Shown one piece after another: positions 50,063 through 58,104 of a stretch of 64,000 nucleotides of DNA. Numbering within the stretch: the stretch's first letter is position 1; the number at the start of each line of letters is the position of its first letter. Below the pieces are notes generated by a model. It had not been told where the DNA came from, made no database searches, and saw only the letters and a program-made list of their open reading frames with translations. The DNA is from WHTK01 sp963711035. Lineage in GTDB: Bacteria > Chloroflexota > Dehalococcoidia > DSTF01 > WHTK01. The stretch lies in the NCBI GenBank assembly GCA_963711035.1, contig CAVQCN010000003.1, forward strand, positions 729,868-793,867, given 5' to 3'. The position numbers and the translations under genes are program-made.

Positions 50063-50800
50063 ATGGCCAAGAAAGCAACCAAGCCCCTTCGATTCAAGGT
50101 CACCCAGCCGCACATCCGCGGTATGGCCGTGGCTGAGTTCCCCGAGTTCACCACGCGGATCGGCAGCAACCAGCACTACATCTTCGCGGCGAACCACCCC
50201 GACTATTACGAGAACACGCATCGTGCGGAAGACGGCCTCATCCAGCACATGAACGAGAAGGCGCTGCGGTCGCTCTTCGCTTCCGGACGCAGCATGCTGG
50301 TGGAGATGACGCCGATCATGCTGTACGGCTTCGTCACTATCCGGCTGCTGCGCCAGTACGTCGACGAGCACATGCACAGCGACGAACGCATGCGCAATGC
50401 CCTCAACAACGCGATGGCCACGATCAGCAGCAACCTGGCGTTGCTCATCTTCCAGGACCCACAGAACCTCACGGGCGAGAACTACACCGCCCTCGACTTC
50501 CTGCGCTGGCGGCGCAACCTGGATGCGCTCGAAAGCACGGACGTCTTCGCCTATCGGCCGCCTGAGTATGGCAAGGACATCGACGGCAGGCGCAAGCCGA
50601 TTCTCGAGCTCTGTCCGGCGCCGCGGCTGGGCCGCCACCTGGTGGAGACCGGATTCAACATCCTCTCCGACTTCGTTGCCTCCCGAAACCGCAAGCAGGC
50701 GGAGCTGGCGAATATCTACCAGGAGCTAGAGGCAGACGATCCGCCCATGTGCCAGGCCCTCCTGCCCCACCGAGAGGTCGGCGCGGTCCCGGCCCTGTAG
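50063..50800 (+). CDS. Hypothetical protein, 245 residues
   Basis: A soluble protein with a basic N-terminus (MAKKATKPLRFKVTQPHIRG), a helical centre (SMLVEMTPIMLYGFVTIRLL, NALNNAMATISSNLALLIFQ) and charged C-terminal helices. There is no Cys-rich, P-loop or signal sequence. I do not recognise a family. The ATG at 50063 fits the codon signal. It stands alone between the TetR gene and the universal stress protein gene. Confidence 0.6.
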   Translation: MAKKATKPLRFKVTQPHIRGMAVAEFPEFTTRIGSNQHYIFAANHPDYYENTHRAEDGLIQHMNEKALRSLFASGRSMLVEMTPIMLYGFVTIRLLRQYVDEHMHSDERMRNALNNAMATISSNLALLIFQDPQNLTGENYTALDFLRWRRNLDALESTDVFAYRPPEYGKDIDGRRKPILELCPAPRLGRHLVETGFNILSDFVASRNRKQAELANIYQELEADDPPMCQALLPHREVGAVPAL

Positions 50801-50942
50801 CCGGCATCGATGCGACTGACGACAGATCGTTGCCAAATCCGCGCCACAGCCCTTCGGCCCTTAACAAAGGGGCCACTTTGGCCCTCCCGCATAGTCGTGT
50901 CGTCGTCGTACAGTTGAGCCCTAGAGAAAGGACGTAGAGCGC

Positions 50943-51416
50943 ATGTACGAATCGATTCTTGTACCCCTGGACGGCAGCGAGCACGCGGCCAAGGCCCTCG
51001 AGCACGCCGCCGCCCTGGCGTCGGGCAAGCTGACCCTGCTCAGCGTGACGCCCACCGTCGACGAGATGTTCGGCAAGAAGCAGGCCGACCCGGCGGACGC
51101 CAACGAGATGACCGACGAGATGCTGGCCCGCGAAGCGTATGACGAGGCGCGGGCAAAAGCACAGCATTACCTGCAGCAGGCCAGCCAGTCGCTGAGCGGC
51201 AAGCCGTTCCAGGTCAGCACTCAGCTCGCCGAGGGCGCGCCGGCCGACACGATCGTAAAGGTAGCGAATGACATCGGCGCCGACCTCATCGTGATCTCGG
51301 CGTTTGGTACGTCCGCCTCGACGACGCCGTCCAAGACGGGCATATTCGGCCGCGTCGCCGACGCCGTCCTCAAGAACTCGAAGGCGCCCGTCCTCGTGGT
51401 GAAGCCTTTCGTCTAG
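50943..51416 (+). CDS. Universal stress protein (UspA family)
   Basis: 157 residues. It starts YESILVPLDGSEHAAKALEH, the UspA strand-loop, and ends with GADLIVISAFGTSASTTPSK then FGRVADAVLKNSKAPVLVVK. In the ATP-binding subgroup the motif is GxxGxxxxxxxxxG(S/T); here the loop is changed (FGTSASTTPSKTGIFG), so ATP binding is uncertain. It likely helps in stress survival. Preceded by GAAAGGA. Confidence 0.88.
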   Translation: MYESILVPLDGSEHAAKALEHAAALASGKLTLLSVTPTVDEMFGKKQADPADANEMTDEMLAREAYDEARAKAQHYLQQASQSLSGKPFQVSTQLAEGAPADTIVKVANDIGADLIVISAFGTSASTTPSKTGIFGRVADAVLKNSKAPVLVVKPFV

Positions 51417-51505
51417 GGACAGGCGTCCACGCTGAATGGACGACCGAGCCAGCAGCAGGCGTAAGCTGTACCTGACGGCACGCTGATCACGCCGCGGAGG
51501 TACAT

Positions 51506-51964
51506 ATGCTTGCTGTTGGCTCGATCGCGCCAGATTTCGACGCTACGCTGGACGATGGCTCCACGTTCCGGCTCTCGGAGCAGCGCGGCCAGAAGAACGT
51601 CGTCCTCTATTTCTATCCAAAGGACTTTTCCGCCGGCTGTACGCGCCAGGCCTGCAGCTTTCGCGACAGCTATGCCTCGCTGCGCGAGCTCGATGCGATC
51701 ATCGTCGGCGTCAGCCAGGACACGCCCGCATCGCATGAGTTGTTCAAGCGCGAACACCGTCTCGAGTACCCGCTGATCTCGGACGCGGATGGGCGCCTCG
51801 CCGATCTGTACGACGTACGCAGCATCCTGCCGCTTATCCGTCCTCGCATCACCTACGTCATCGACAAGCAGGGCGTCATCGAGCGCGCGATGCGCCACGA
51901 CCTGCTGATCGGCAAGCACCTCGCCGAAGTGCGCGAAGCCCTGGAGTCGATCGCCGCCGCCTGA
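51506..51964 (+). CDS. Peroxiredoxin, BCP type
   Basis: 152 residues. The thioredoxin-like core starts VGSIAPDFDATLDDGSTFRL and has YFYPKDFSAGCTRQACSFRD, with peroxidatic Cys45 and a resolving Cys50 five residues later, as in the 1-Cys-like/atypical 2-Cys BCP (PrxQ) group. It reduces peroxides with thioredoxin or glutaredoxin. A GGAGG site lies five bases before the ATG. Its stop abuts the end of the beta-lactamase-fold remnant on the other strand. Confidence 0.92.
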   Translation: MLAVGSIAPDFDATLDDGSTFRLSEQRGQKNVVLYFYPKDFSAGCTRQACSFRDSYASLRELDAIIVGVSQDTPASHELFKREHRLEYPLISDADGRLADLYDVRSILPLIRPRITYVIDKQGVIERAMRHDLLIGKHLAEVREALESIAAA

Positions 51965-53133
51965 TCAGGGATAGCGACCGGAGAAGTACTGCCAGACCAT
52001 AGACGAAACGTCCTGCCCGAGGGGGATGTCCGCGTACTTCGTACCCACGAACTGCGTGAAGAAGCTGATCGCGTAGGCGTACGTCTTGCCGCCGCGCTGG
52101 AACGTGACGATGCCCGCATCGTTGTCCACCCAGCCGCTCGGCACGACAAAGAAGCCGTTCTTGTGACTGACGACACCGTCGCCGACGCCGGCGGGGATCA
52201 GGTACTGCAGTCCCGGCTTCACGCCCGTCATCTTGTCGAGCAGGTAGTCGCGCCAGGAAATCGAGGTGACCTGTCCCTGCCAGAAGGCGGTCAGCGCCCG
52301 GTTCAGGTCGTTGGCCGTGAAGTAATCGTTGCTGCCGGCGATCGACTCCTGCGGATAGGCCGGCGGGTGGTCGTAGAAGCTGGACGTCATGCCCATTTGC
52401 TGCATGAGGCTGTTGACGCTGTTTATTGCGGCGCCCAGATCCCCGTTGCCCGTCTTGAGCAGCAGCTCATGCGCCGTGACCGGGTTGCTGCTGTAGATCG
52501 TGGCGGCGATGACGCTGCCGACGTCCGATTCGGGGTAGCGGCCCGGCCTCCAGATCGCGCACCACCTGCAGCAGGACGAAGAAGTTGATCGTGCAGCCCG
52601 TGAGGTGCGGCTCGTCGCCGTTGACGCTGACCGTCTCGCCGGTCTGCAGGTCGGTCACTGCCACGGCAGCATCGATACCGGACGCATCGACGCGCTGCTG
52701 GAGCCGGCTCTGCAGCGCCGCCATGTCGGAGTTGACGGGAGCGCTGCCGCCACCGCAATCGAGTGTGGTGAAGCGGAGCGTGCTGCTAGCGGCCCAGGCC
52801 GTCCCGTCGTAGGTGTTGACGCGCGCGAAGTGCGGCAGCCCCGGCAGCAGCCCATTCCAGCGGTAGAAGCTGATGAGACTGCGACATCGAGCCCGCGCCC
52901 AGAAACGTGCCGGGGGCGAAGTCGTTGTCGTACAGGCTCAGATCGAGCCACTGGATGCCGGTGTGGGACGAGGTCCAGAAGAACGTGACGTCGACCCGGC
53001 CGTCCGTGCCGCACGCCTGCTCCACGACGAGGCCCTGGGCCGGCGCCGCGCTGGCGCTCTCGGTACGGAAGCTGGCGACAAGGCCCAAGACGAGGATAAG
53101 GAAGAAGACGAGGGGCAACCGGGTATGTTTCAC
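51965..53133 (-). pseudogene. Secreted beta-lactamase-fold protein, two frameshifts and altered SxxK
   Basis: From GTG 53133 the frame encodes a signal peptide (PLVFFLILVLGLVASFRTES) and an Fn3-like domain. A shift near 52870-52880 leads to FYRWNGLLPGLPHFARVNTY and a serine-hydrolase fold. A second shift in a GGG run near 52541-52543 restores RYPESDVGSVIAATIYSSNP to the 51965 end. The usual SxxK is replaced by CTIN in TGCTINFFVLLQVVRDLEAG, while SSN (for SDN) and HKNG (for KTG) remain. It would be exported. Either the sequence has indel errors or the gene is decaying; with CTIN it is unlikely to hydrolyse beta-lactams. Confidence 0.7.
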
Positions 53134-53217
53134 GAATCCTCTGCTGTCTAAGCTTTCTGTCGCTGGCCTCTTCAAGCCAGGCTGACGATTATTCGAAGTC
53201 TCGCTCGTGAAACGCAC

Positions 53218-54117
53218 TCACGGCAGGGGCTGGGCCCGCATCGCCGCCTCGTAGCGGCGCCTCTGGCGCTCGATCGCTTCGACCATGTTGGTGAGCAGCA
53301 TCGCCACCGTCATGGGACCGACGCCGCCGGGCACGGGCGTGATCCAGCCTGCCACCTCCTGCACGGAGTCGAAGTCCACGTCGCCCACCACGCGCGGGCG
53401 GTTTCCGCCGCCAACGACCTGGTTGATGCCGATGTCGATCACGGCGGCGCCGGGCATGACCATGTCGCCGGTGATGAGCCCCGGCTTGCCAACGGCCACG
53501 AATAATGCATCCGCACGCCGCGTGTGCGTGTTGAGGTTGCGCGTGCCGTGGTGGCAGATCGTCACCGTCGCAAGCTCCTCCATGAGCAGCAGCGCGATCG
53601 GTTTGCCGACAATCTCGGAGTGTCCCACGATCACGACCTCAAGCCCGCGCAGGTCGAGACCCGTCGATTTGAGCAACGCGACAGAGGCCTGCGCCGTGCA
53701 CGGGCCCAGGGCGGTGCGGCCGTACACGATGTTGCCGATGTTGGCGGCGTTCATGCCCTCGACGTCCTTGTCTCCCTGGATCGAGTTCTGCAGGCGGTCG
53801 AGGTCGATGTGCTCCGGCAAGGGACGCTGGATGATGATGCCGCTGACGCGCGGATCGACGTTGAGCGCCTGAACCGCCGCGATCATCTCGATCTCCGTCG
53901 TCTCGGCCGAGTAAGAGCGATTTTCGAAGGCGATGCCGACTTCCTGACAGGCGCGGCGCTGATTGCGCACGTACAGCGCCGTCGCGGACGTACCGCCGAC
54001 CTCGATCGAGACGAGCTTCGCAGGCCAGCCGATCTCGGCCAGCTCGCGCACGCGGGCACGGACCCGGTTCTTGACCTCCGCCGCCAGCGCTACGCCATCG
54101 ATGATCTTGTGCGACAA
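53218..54117 (-). CDS. folD: Methylenetetrahydrofolate dehydrogenase/cyclohydrolase FolD
   Basis: 299 residues, normal FolD length. Motifs include RNQRRACQEVGIAFENRSYS (catalytic YxxxK-type region, here with Tyr in ALYVRNQ), GIIIQRPLPEHIDLDRL, VIVGHSEIVGKPIALLLME (NADP loop) and PVPGGVGPMTVAMLLTNMVE. It converts methylene-THF to formyl-THF and links to the methylene-THF made by the glycine cleavage operon at 15.8-20.1 kb. It stands alone, upstream of the beta-lactamase-fold gene. Confidence 0.95.
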   Translation of the reverse strand: MSHKIIDGVALAAEVKNRVRARVRELAEIGWPAKLVSIEVGGTSATALYVRNQRRACQEVGIAFENRSYSAETTEIEMIAAVQALNVDPRVSGIIIQRPLPEHIDLDRLQNSIQGDKDVEGMNAANIGNIVYGRTALGPCTAQASVALLKSTGLDLRGLEVVIVGHSEIVGKPIALLLMEELATVTICHHGTRNLNTHTRRADALFVAVGKPGLITGDMVMPGAAVIDIGINQVVGGGNRPRVVGDVDFDSVQEVAGWITPVPGGVGPMTVAMLLTNMVEAIERQRRRYEAAMRAQPLP

Positions 54118-54203
54118 GTCTTCAACCTCCGTCGCTACACCGCTTCATAGTAATCGACGTTCGGTCGTGCGGCCTGAGCCATTCTTCCCGCTTCGGACAG
54201 GCG

Positions 54204-55121
54204 TTACGGCCAGTCGGGATCGGACAGGATGTCGTCCAGGGCGTCGTGTGCGGCGTAGAGGCACTCGAAGCCGGTGTACCAGGCCGTGCCGGTGATGCCG
54301 TAGATCGTCCAGTCCTTCGTGATACCCCAGGCCTTGCCTAACAGCGCCGCCTCGCGCAGGCCGTCGCGGAAGCCGGTGATCATGTGCTGGCGCAGCATGA
54401 TGAACGGCGCCACCTGCTTGGGCAGCTCGCGGAAGATGATCTCCCAACGCGCGCGTTGCCACTTGTAGAAATCGGGATGGTACTTCATAGCGAAGCTCAC
54501 CGAGTTCGGTACGTAGCCCAGCGTGCGCTCGTACCAGGCGATCACGTTGGCGCGATCGGCGTCGGTCAGGTCATGCACCGAGAGGTCGAGACCGCATTTG
54601 AAGGCGTCCGGGTCCGGCTCCCATCCGGCCGGGAACGGCGCCGGGCCAGGGCCGTCGCGGAAGTCGGGCAGCAGCTTGCCCACGGCGTTGTAAACGTGTT
54701 GCAGGCCGCGAATGCCGGCACTGAGCTGCGAGAACATGACCAGCTCGATGAGCTGCGCCTTGCTCAGGCCCCGCGACTGCAGGTGGCGGAACTCGTTGTA
54801 AATGCCGGTCTCCCACCCCATCTGGATGTACATCGGCAGGTGCTGCAGGCTGGCGACGGTAAGCTGCACGGCGTTGCCGCGCTCGGACGAGGGCCGCTCG
54901 TCGGTGCCGATGCGCTCGTAGAAGCGGGCCGAGTAATCGGGCCAGAAGGCGCGCATGCCTTCCGAGTAGAAGCGCAGGTAGTCGGGCCGGTTCTCGAGGA
55001 TCACGGTCTCGGCGGTGAGCTGGTAGAAGTGGCCCCAGCCAAGGCCAACGTTGGTCGTGTAGTTGCGGCGGTTGGCGACGAAGGCCTCGAGGGCTTCCTG
55101 CGTCAGTTCGTCCTGGTTCAT
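54204..55121 (-). CDS. Possible carboxymuconolactone decarboxylase-like protein
   Basis: 305 residues from ATG 55121 with GGGAGG five bases upstream. The middle, HLQSRGLSKAQLIELVMFSQ then LSAGIRGLQHV, resembles the helical AhpD/CMD core, and a second part starting YERTLGYVPNSVSFAMKYHP looks like another AhpD-type half. The CxxC of active AhpD is missing. It follows the SnoaL gene by 17 bases in one unit. The assignment is tentative; it could be a different helical family. Confidence 0.5.
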   Translation of the reverse strand: MNQDELTQEALEAFVANRRNYTTNVGLGWGHFYQLTAETVILENRPDYLRFYSEGMRAFWPDYSARFYERIGTDERPSSERGNAVQLTVASLQHLPMYIQMGWETGIYNEFRHLQSRGLSKAQLIELVMFSQLSAGIRGLQHVYNAVGKLLPDFRDGPGPAPFPAGWEPDPDAFKCGLDLSVHDLTDADRANVIAWYERTLGYVPNSVSFAMKYHPDFYKWQRARWEIIFRELPKQVAPFIMLRQHMITGFRDGLREAALLGKAWGITKDWTIYGITGTAWYTGFECLYAAHDALDDILSDPDWP

Positions 55122-55138
55122 GGCTGCCTCCCAGCGAG

Positions 55139-55606
55139 CTAGTGGGTGCGATTGGGCATTTCCAGATCGCCACGCGTTATGCGGCGGGCGATGCGCCAGC
55201 GGCCATCGGCCTTGACGCAGTGGTCTTCGTAGCTGCCGAGCAGCGGCACGCGGATTTGGTGGTTCTCGTCGTAGTCCAGGATCACGCAGTAGGTGCGGGC
55301 GACGCACTGCTCGCCGTCGCCGCGCACCTGCGGCAGGCCGACGAAGTGGCGCAGCTCGGCCGGGTCCCGGGCGACCTTGTGTCGCTCCATCAGGTAGCCG
55401 ACGCGGGCGCGAATCGCGTCGTGACCGATCGAGGGGCCGTTGATGTGATCCCACACGGCGTCCGGCGTGAAGTTGTCGAGGAAGCCTTCGATGTCGCCGG
55501 CATCGAGGCAGACGGCGTAGCTGGCGATGAGGTCCATGACGTCCAGGCGATCCTGGGCCGTCAGCGGTGATGCTGCCATGACTGCGTTGGTCCCTTTCCG
55601 ATTCAT
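55139..55606 (-). CDS. SnoaL-like/NTF2-fold protein
   Basis: About 155 residues; ATG 55579 with AAAGGGA upstream is an alternative to 55606. It opens RLDVMDLIASYAVCLDAGDI with EGFLDNFTPDAVW, and ends YEDHCVKADGRWRIARRITR, the SnoaL_4 pattern. The fold forms a cone-shaped pocket used by small-molecule isomerases, hydratases and ring dioxygenase beta subunits. It is upstream of the CMD-like gene and probably co-transcribed. Substrate unknown. Confidence 0.8.
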   Translation of the reverse strand: MNRKGTNAVMAASPLTAQDRLDVMDLIASYAVCLDAGDIEGFLDNFTPDAVWDHINGPSIGHDAIRARVGYLMERHKVARDPAELRHFVGLPQVRGDGEQCVARTYCVILDYDENHQIRVPLLGSYEDHCVKADGRWRIARRITRGDLEMPNRTH

Positions 55607-55809
55607 ACTCGTGCCCGGAGATGCCTAATCTGACCCGAGCCGGGATACAGCGCAAGGGCTGTCCAAAGCCACTTCGGAGACAATTCCGAAACATTCAATC
55701 GCCCTCCGCGAAACAGGCAGCGGCCCCATAATTAACATTCTTGAAATCTTCTTGTTATCTCCCCGATACCTAACTGTTCTAGTCTCCTGCAGTGGAAAGG
55801 AGGCACACG

Positions 55810-56202
55810 ATGGTGGCGGGTGCGTCTGAATCCGGCGATCTCGGCGTGTACGGGAACGTGCAGGTGAACAGGGCAACATACAGCGTCACCATTGGAAACC
55901 GGCCAGTCGCACTCACGTTCCTCGAGTTCGAGCTCTTCAATGCGCTCTGCCGGCAGGTCGATCGGGTCGTCAACTATGACGCGCTGTGCCAAGCGTTTTG
56001 GTACGCCAAGGGAAAGATTGAACGAAAAAGGCTGAAGGTGCTCATCTCCCGCCTGCGCAGCAAGCTCGGCGCATCGTCGCCATACCGGATCGAGACAGTG
56101 CGCGGGGCCGGCTACGGCTTCATCGCAGGGAATCAGGCGGCGCCTTTTGGTCAAAGGAAGGATTCAGGACATTGGTCTCATCGGAAGCCTCTCAACGCCT
56201 GA
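55810..56202 (+). CDS. Orphan OmpR/PhoB-type winged-helix protein
   Basis: About 130 residues from ATG 55810 with AAAGGAGG six bases upstream. It contains only a Trans_reg_C winged helix: VALTFLEFELFNALCRQVDR, DALCQAFWYAKGKIERKRLK, VLISRLRSKLGASSPYRIET and VRGAGYGFI. There is no receiver domain, so it cannot be phosphorylated like OmpR. It overlaps the start of amt by 31 bases and may regulate that gene. Its signal input is unknown. Confidence 0.78.
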   Translation: MVAGASESGDLGVYGNVQVNRATYSVTIGNRPVALTFLEFELFNALCRQVDRVVNYDALCQAFWYAKGKIERKRLKVLISRLRSKLGASSPYRIETVRGAGYGFIAGNQAAPFGQRKDSGHWSHRKPLNA

Positions 56203-57608
56203 TCAGCTTCGCAACGAAGTTGGCGGGCTGGCGAGTTTTTCGTCTAACCCTCATGGGCCTCTGCGTGATGCTCGTAGGCTCTGCAATGACGCAGGGCGTC
56301 GCCCTGGCTAAGGGCGACCCGACCGGTGCCACCCTGATACAAGATGACCCGACCCTAGCCGTCAACTTCACGTGGACGTTGATGGCCGCGTTCCTGGTCT
56401 TCTTCATGCAGGCTGGCTTTGCCCTCTTGGAAGCAGGATCGGTGCGGCAGAAGTCCGTCACCAACGTCCTCACAAAGAACGTCATGGACTTCCTCATGTG
56501 CGGCATGGCGTTCTGGGCCTTCGGATTCGCCATCATGTTTGGCGGCTCCGGCGCCGCATCCGGCCTGGCGGACGGCAACAAGTTCTTCGGCACCTCCGGC
56601 TGGTTCCTCAGTGGCGACGCATACGACGTCCAGGCATTTGAGGTCTGGATGTTCCAGATGGTCTTCGCTGCGACCGCGGCCACCATCGTCTCCGGTACGA
56701 TGGCCGAGCGCACCAAGATCAACTCCTACATGGCCTACAGCTTCCTGATCAGCGCCATCATTTACCCCGTGTACGGCCACTGGGTATGGGGCGGCGGCTG
56801 GCTCTCCACCATGTCCACCCCCGCGGTCGACTTCGCCGGTTCCGGTGTCGTCCACACAGTCGGTGGCGTGGCCGCTCTGGTTGGCGGTCTGATGCTCGGC
56901 CCGCGCATCGGCAAGTTCGGGCCTGACGGCAAACCTCGCAGCATCCCCGGCCACAGCATGACGCTGGTGGTCCTCGGCATGCTGATCCTGTTCCTGGGTT
57001 GGTTCGGTTTCAACCCCGGCTCGACTCTGGCAGCCACTGAGCTGCGCATCTCGGTCATCGCCGTCAACACATTCCTCGCTGGCATCGCCGGCGGCCTGGC
57101 AGCGTACTACATTCGCTTCATCGAGACCGGCAAGGTCGACATCGCGGCCACCTGCTCTGGCATCGTCGGCGGCCTTGTCGCGATTACGGCGCCCTGTGCC
57201 TTCGTGCAGTCCTGGTCGGCTGTCGTCATCGGTCTCATCGCCGGCCCGGTTGTCGTCTACGGCGCCCGCTTCCTCGAGGAAGTCGTGAAGCTGGACGACC
57301 CGGTGTGGGCGGTTCCCTGCCACATGTTCTGCGGCCTCTGGGGCGTCCTTTCGGTCGGTATCTTTGCCGATGGCAAGTACGGCGACGTCGCCGGCCTGCT
57401 TTACGGCAACAGCAGCCAGATCGTCTCGCAGATCATCAGCATGATCTCGGTGGTTGCCTGGACGGGCATCACGTCCGCAATCATCTTCGGCATCATCAAG
57501 GTGACGATGGGCCTGCGGGTTCCGCGGGAAGACGAGCTCGCTGGTGTGGACTACACGGAACACACTCAGATCGCCTACCCCGAAGATGCGGTGATGGCAG
57601 AAACCTAG
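56172..57608 (+). CDS. amt: Ammonium transporter
   Basis: 478 residues from TTG 56172 (GGAAGG upstream); ATG 56253 is an alternative. A signal-peptide-like start is followed by 11 helices. Motifs include FMQAGFALLEAGSVRQKSVT, YGHWVWGGGWL, DFAGSGVVHTVGGVAALVGG (twin-His pore region) and LGWFGFNPGSTLA. It carries ammonium across the membrane. No glnB/glnK gene follows, which is unusual for amt; instead a short convergent gene with its own terminator is present. An orphan winged-helix gene overlaps upstream. Confidence 0.93.
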   Translation: MVSSEASQRLISFATKLAGWRVFRLTLMGLCVMLVGSAMTQGVALAKGDPTGATLIQDDPTLAVNFTWTLMAAFLVFFMQAGFALLEAGSVRQKSVTNVLTKNVMDFLMCGMAFWAFGFAIMFGGSGAASGLADGNKFFGTSGWFLSGDAYDVQAFEVWMFQMVFAATAATIVSGTMAERTKINSYMAYSFLISAIIYPVYGHWVWGGGWLSTMSTPAVDFAGSGVVHTVGGVAALVGGLMLGPRIGKFGPDGKPRSIPGHSMTLVVLGMLILFLGWFGFNPGSTLAATELRISVIAVNTFLAGIAGGLAAYYIRFIETGKVDIAATCSGIVGGLVAITAPCAFVQSWSAVVIGLIAGPVVVYGARFLEEVVKLDDPVWAVPCHMFCGLWGVLSVGIFADGKYGDVAGLLYGNSSQIVSQIISMISVVAWTGITSAIIFGIIKVTMGLRVPREDELAGVDYTEHTQIAYPEDAVMAET

Positions 57609-57630
57609 TCACCACATTCCCGAAGGAACG

Positions 57631-57666
57631 AAAGCGGCTCCAGGTGAAACTGGAGCCGCTTTTCTT
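57631..57666 (+). terminator. Rho-independent terminator of amt
   Basis: AAAGCGGCTCCAG and CTGGAGCCGCTTT form a 13-bp perfect stem around a GTGAAA loop, followed by TCTTT, 22 bases after the amt stop. Confidence 0.9.
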
Positions 57667-57728
57667 TGCGCCGAGTGCCCGGCAAGCCATCCGCTACGTC
57701 ACGCGGCAATTCTCGTGGGCAAAAGAAA

Positions 57729-57750
57729 AGGACCGGCTTGCAACCGGTCC
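57729..57750 (-). terminator. Terminator of the 57784-57876 microprotein gene
   Basis: GGACCGG and CCGGTCC with a 7-base loop; on the minus strand it is followed by TTTTCTTTT. It lies 34 bases after the microprotein stop, facing the amt terminator. Confidence 0.7.
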
Positions 57751-57783
57751 GAATTCTCTAATTGCGGTCGAGGACCGCGAGGC

Positions 57784-57876
57784 CTAATCTTCCGACTTGG
57801 TCTTCTTGATCAGCGTCGGCAGAACGACGAAGACGCAGACCATACCGATGAAAGCAGCAATCGCAACGAACTCCAC
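57784..57876 (-). CDS. 30-residue single-pass membrane microprotein
   Basis: From GTG 57876 the frame reads MEFVAIAAFIGMVCVFVVLP then TLIKKTKSED and TAG. Residues 2-20 form one hydrophobic membrane segment and the tail is positively charged, then acidic. AGAGAG lies eight bases before the GTG, and a hairpin with a T-run follows the stop, so it has the layout of a real small gene. It is convergent with amt and downstream of no other gene. It might bind a transporter, by analogy with other small membrane regulators, but no function is known. Confidence 0.6.
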   Translation of the reverse strand: MEFVAIAAFIGMVCVFVVLPTLIKKTKSED

Positions 57877-58040
57877 AGCAGGCTCTCTCTTTCTTGCAAT
57901 GAATTCTTTGACTGCTGTCATCTTAGGTCGCCAATGTTACGGCCTTGTTTCGTCGGTGTTACGTCAGGATGAATCTCGCGCCGCGTATTTCCCGATCCAA
58001 GATCGCCTTTATATCCGAAGTGGGCCCTGGCAGACGAAGA

Positions 58041-58070
58041 AAACGGGGGAGGCTCGAACCTCCCCCGTTT
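58041..58070 (-). terminator. Terminator of the two-VOC gene
   Basis: AAACGGGGGAGG and CCTCCCCCGTTT form a 12-bp perfect stem with a six-base loop. On the minus strand TCTTCGTC follows. It lies 35 bases after the stop at 58105; it could also act on plus-strand transcripts (TTTTGTG). Confidence 0.85.
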
Positions 58071-58104
58071 TGTGCATTGCCTGCGGATTCGCTCCGCGCA
58101 GCGC

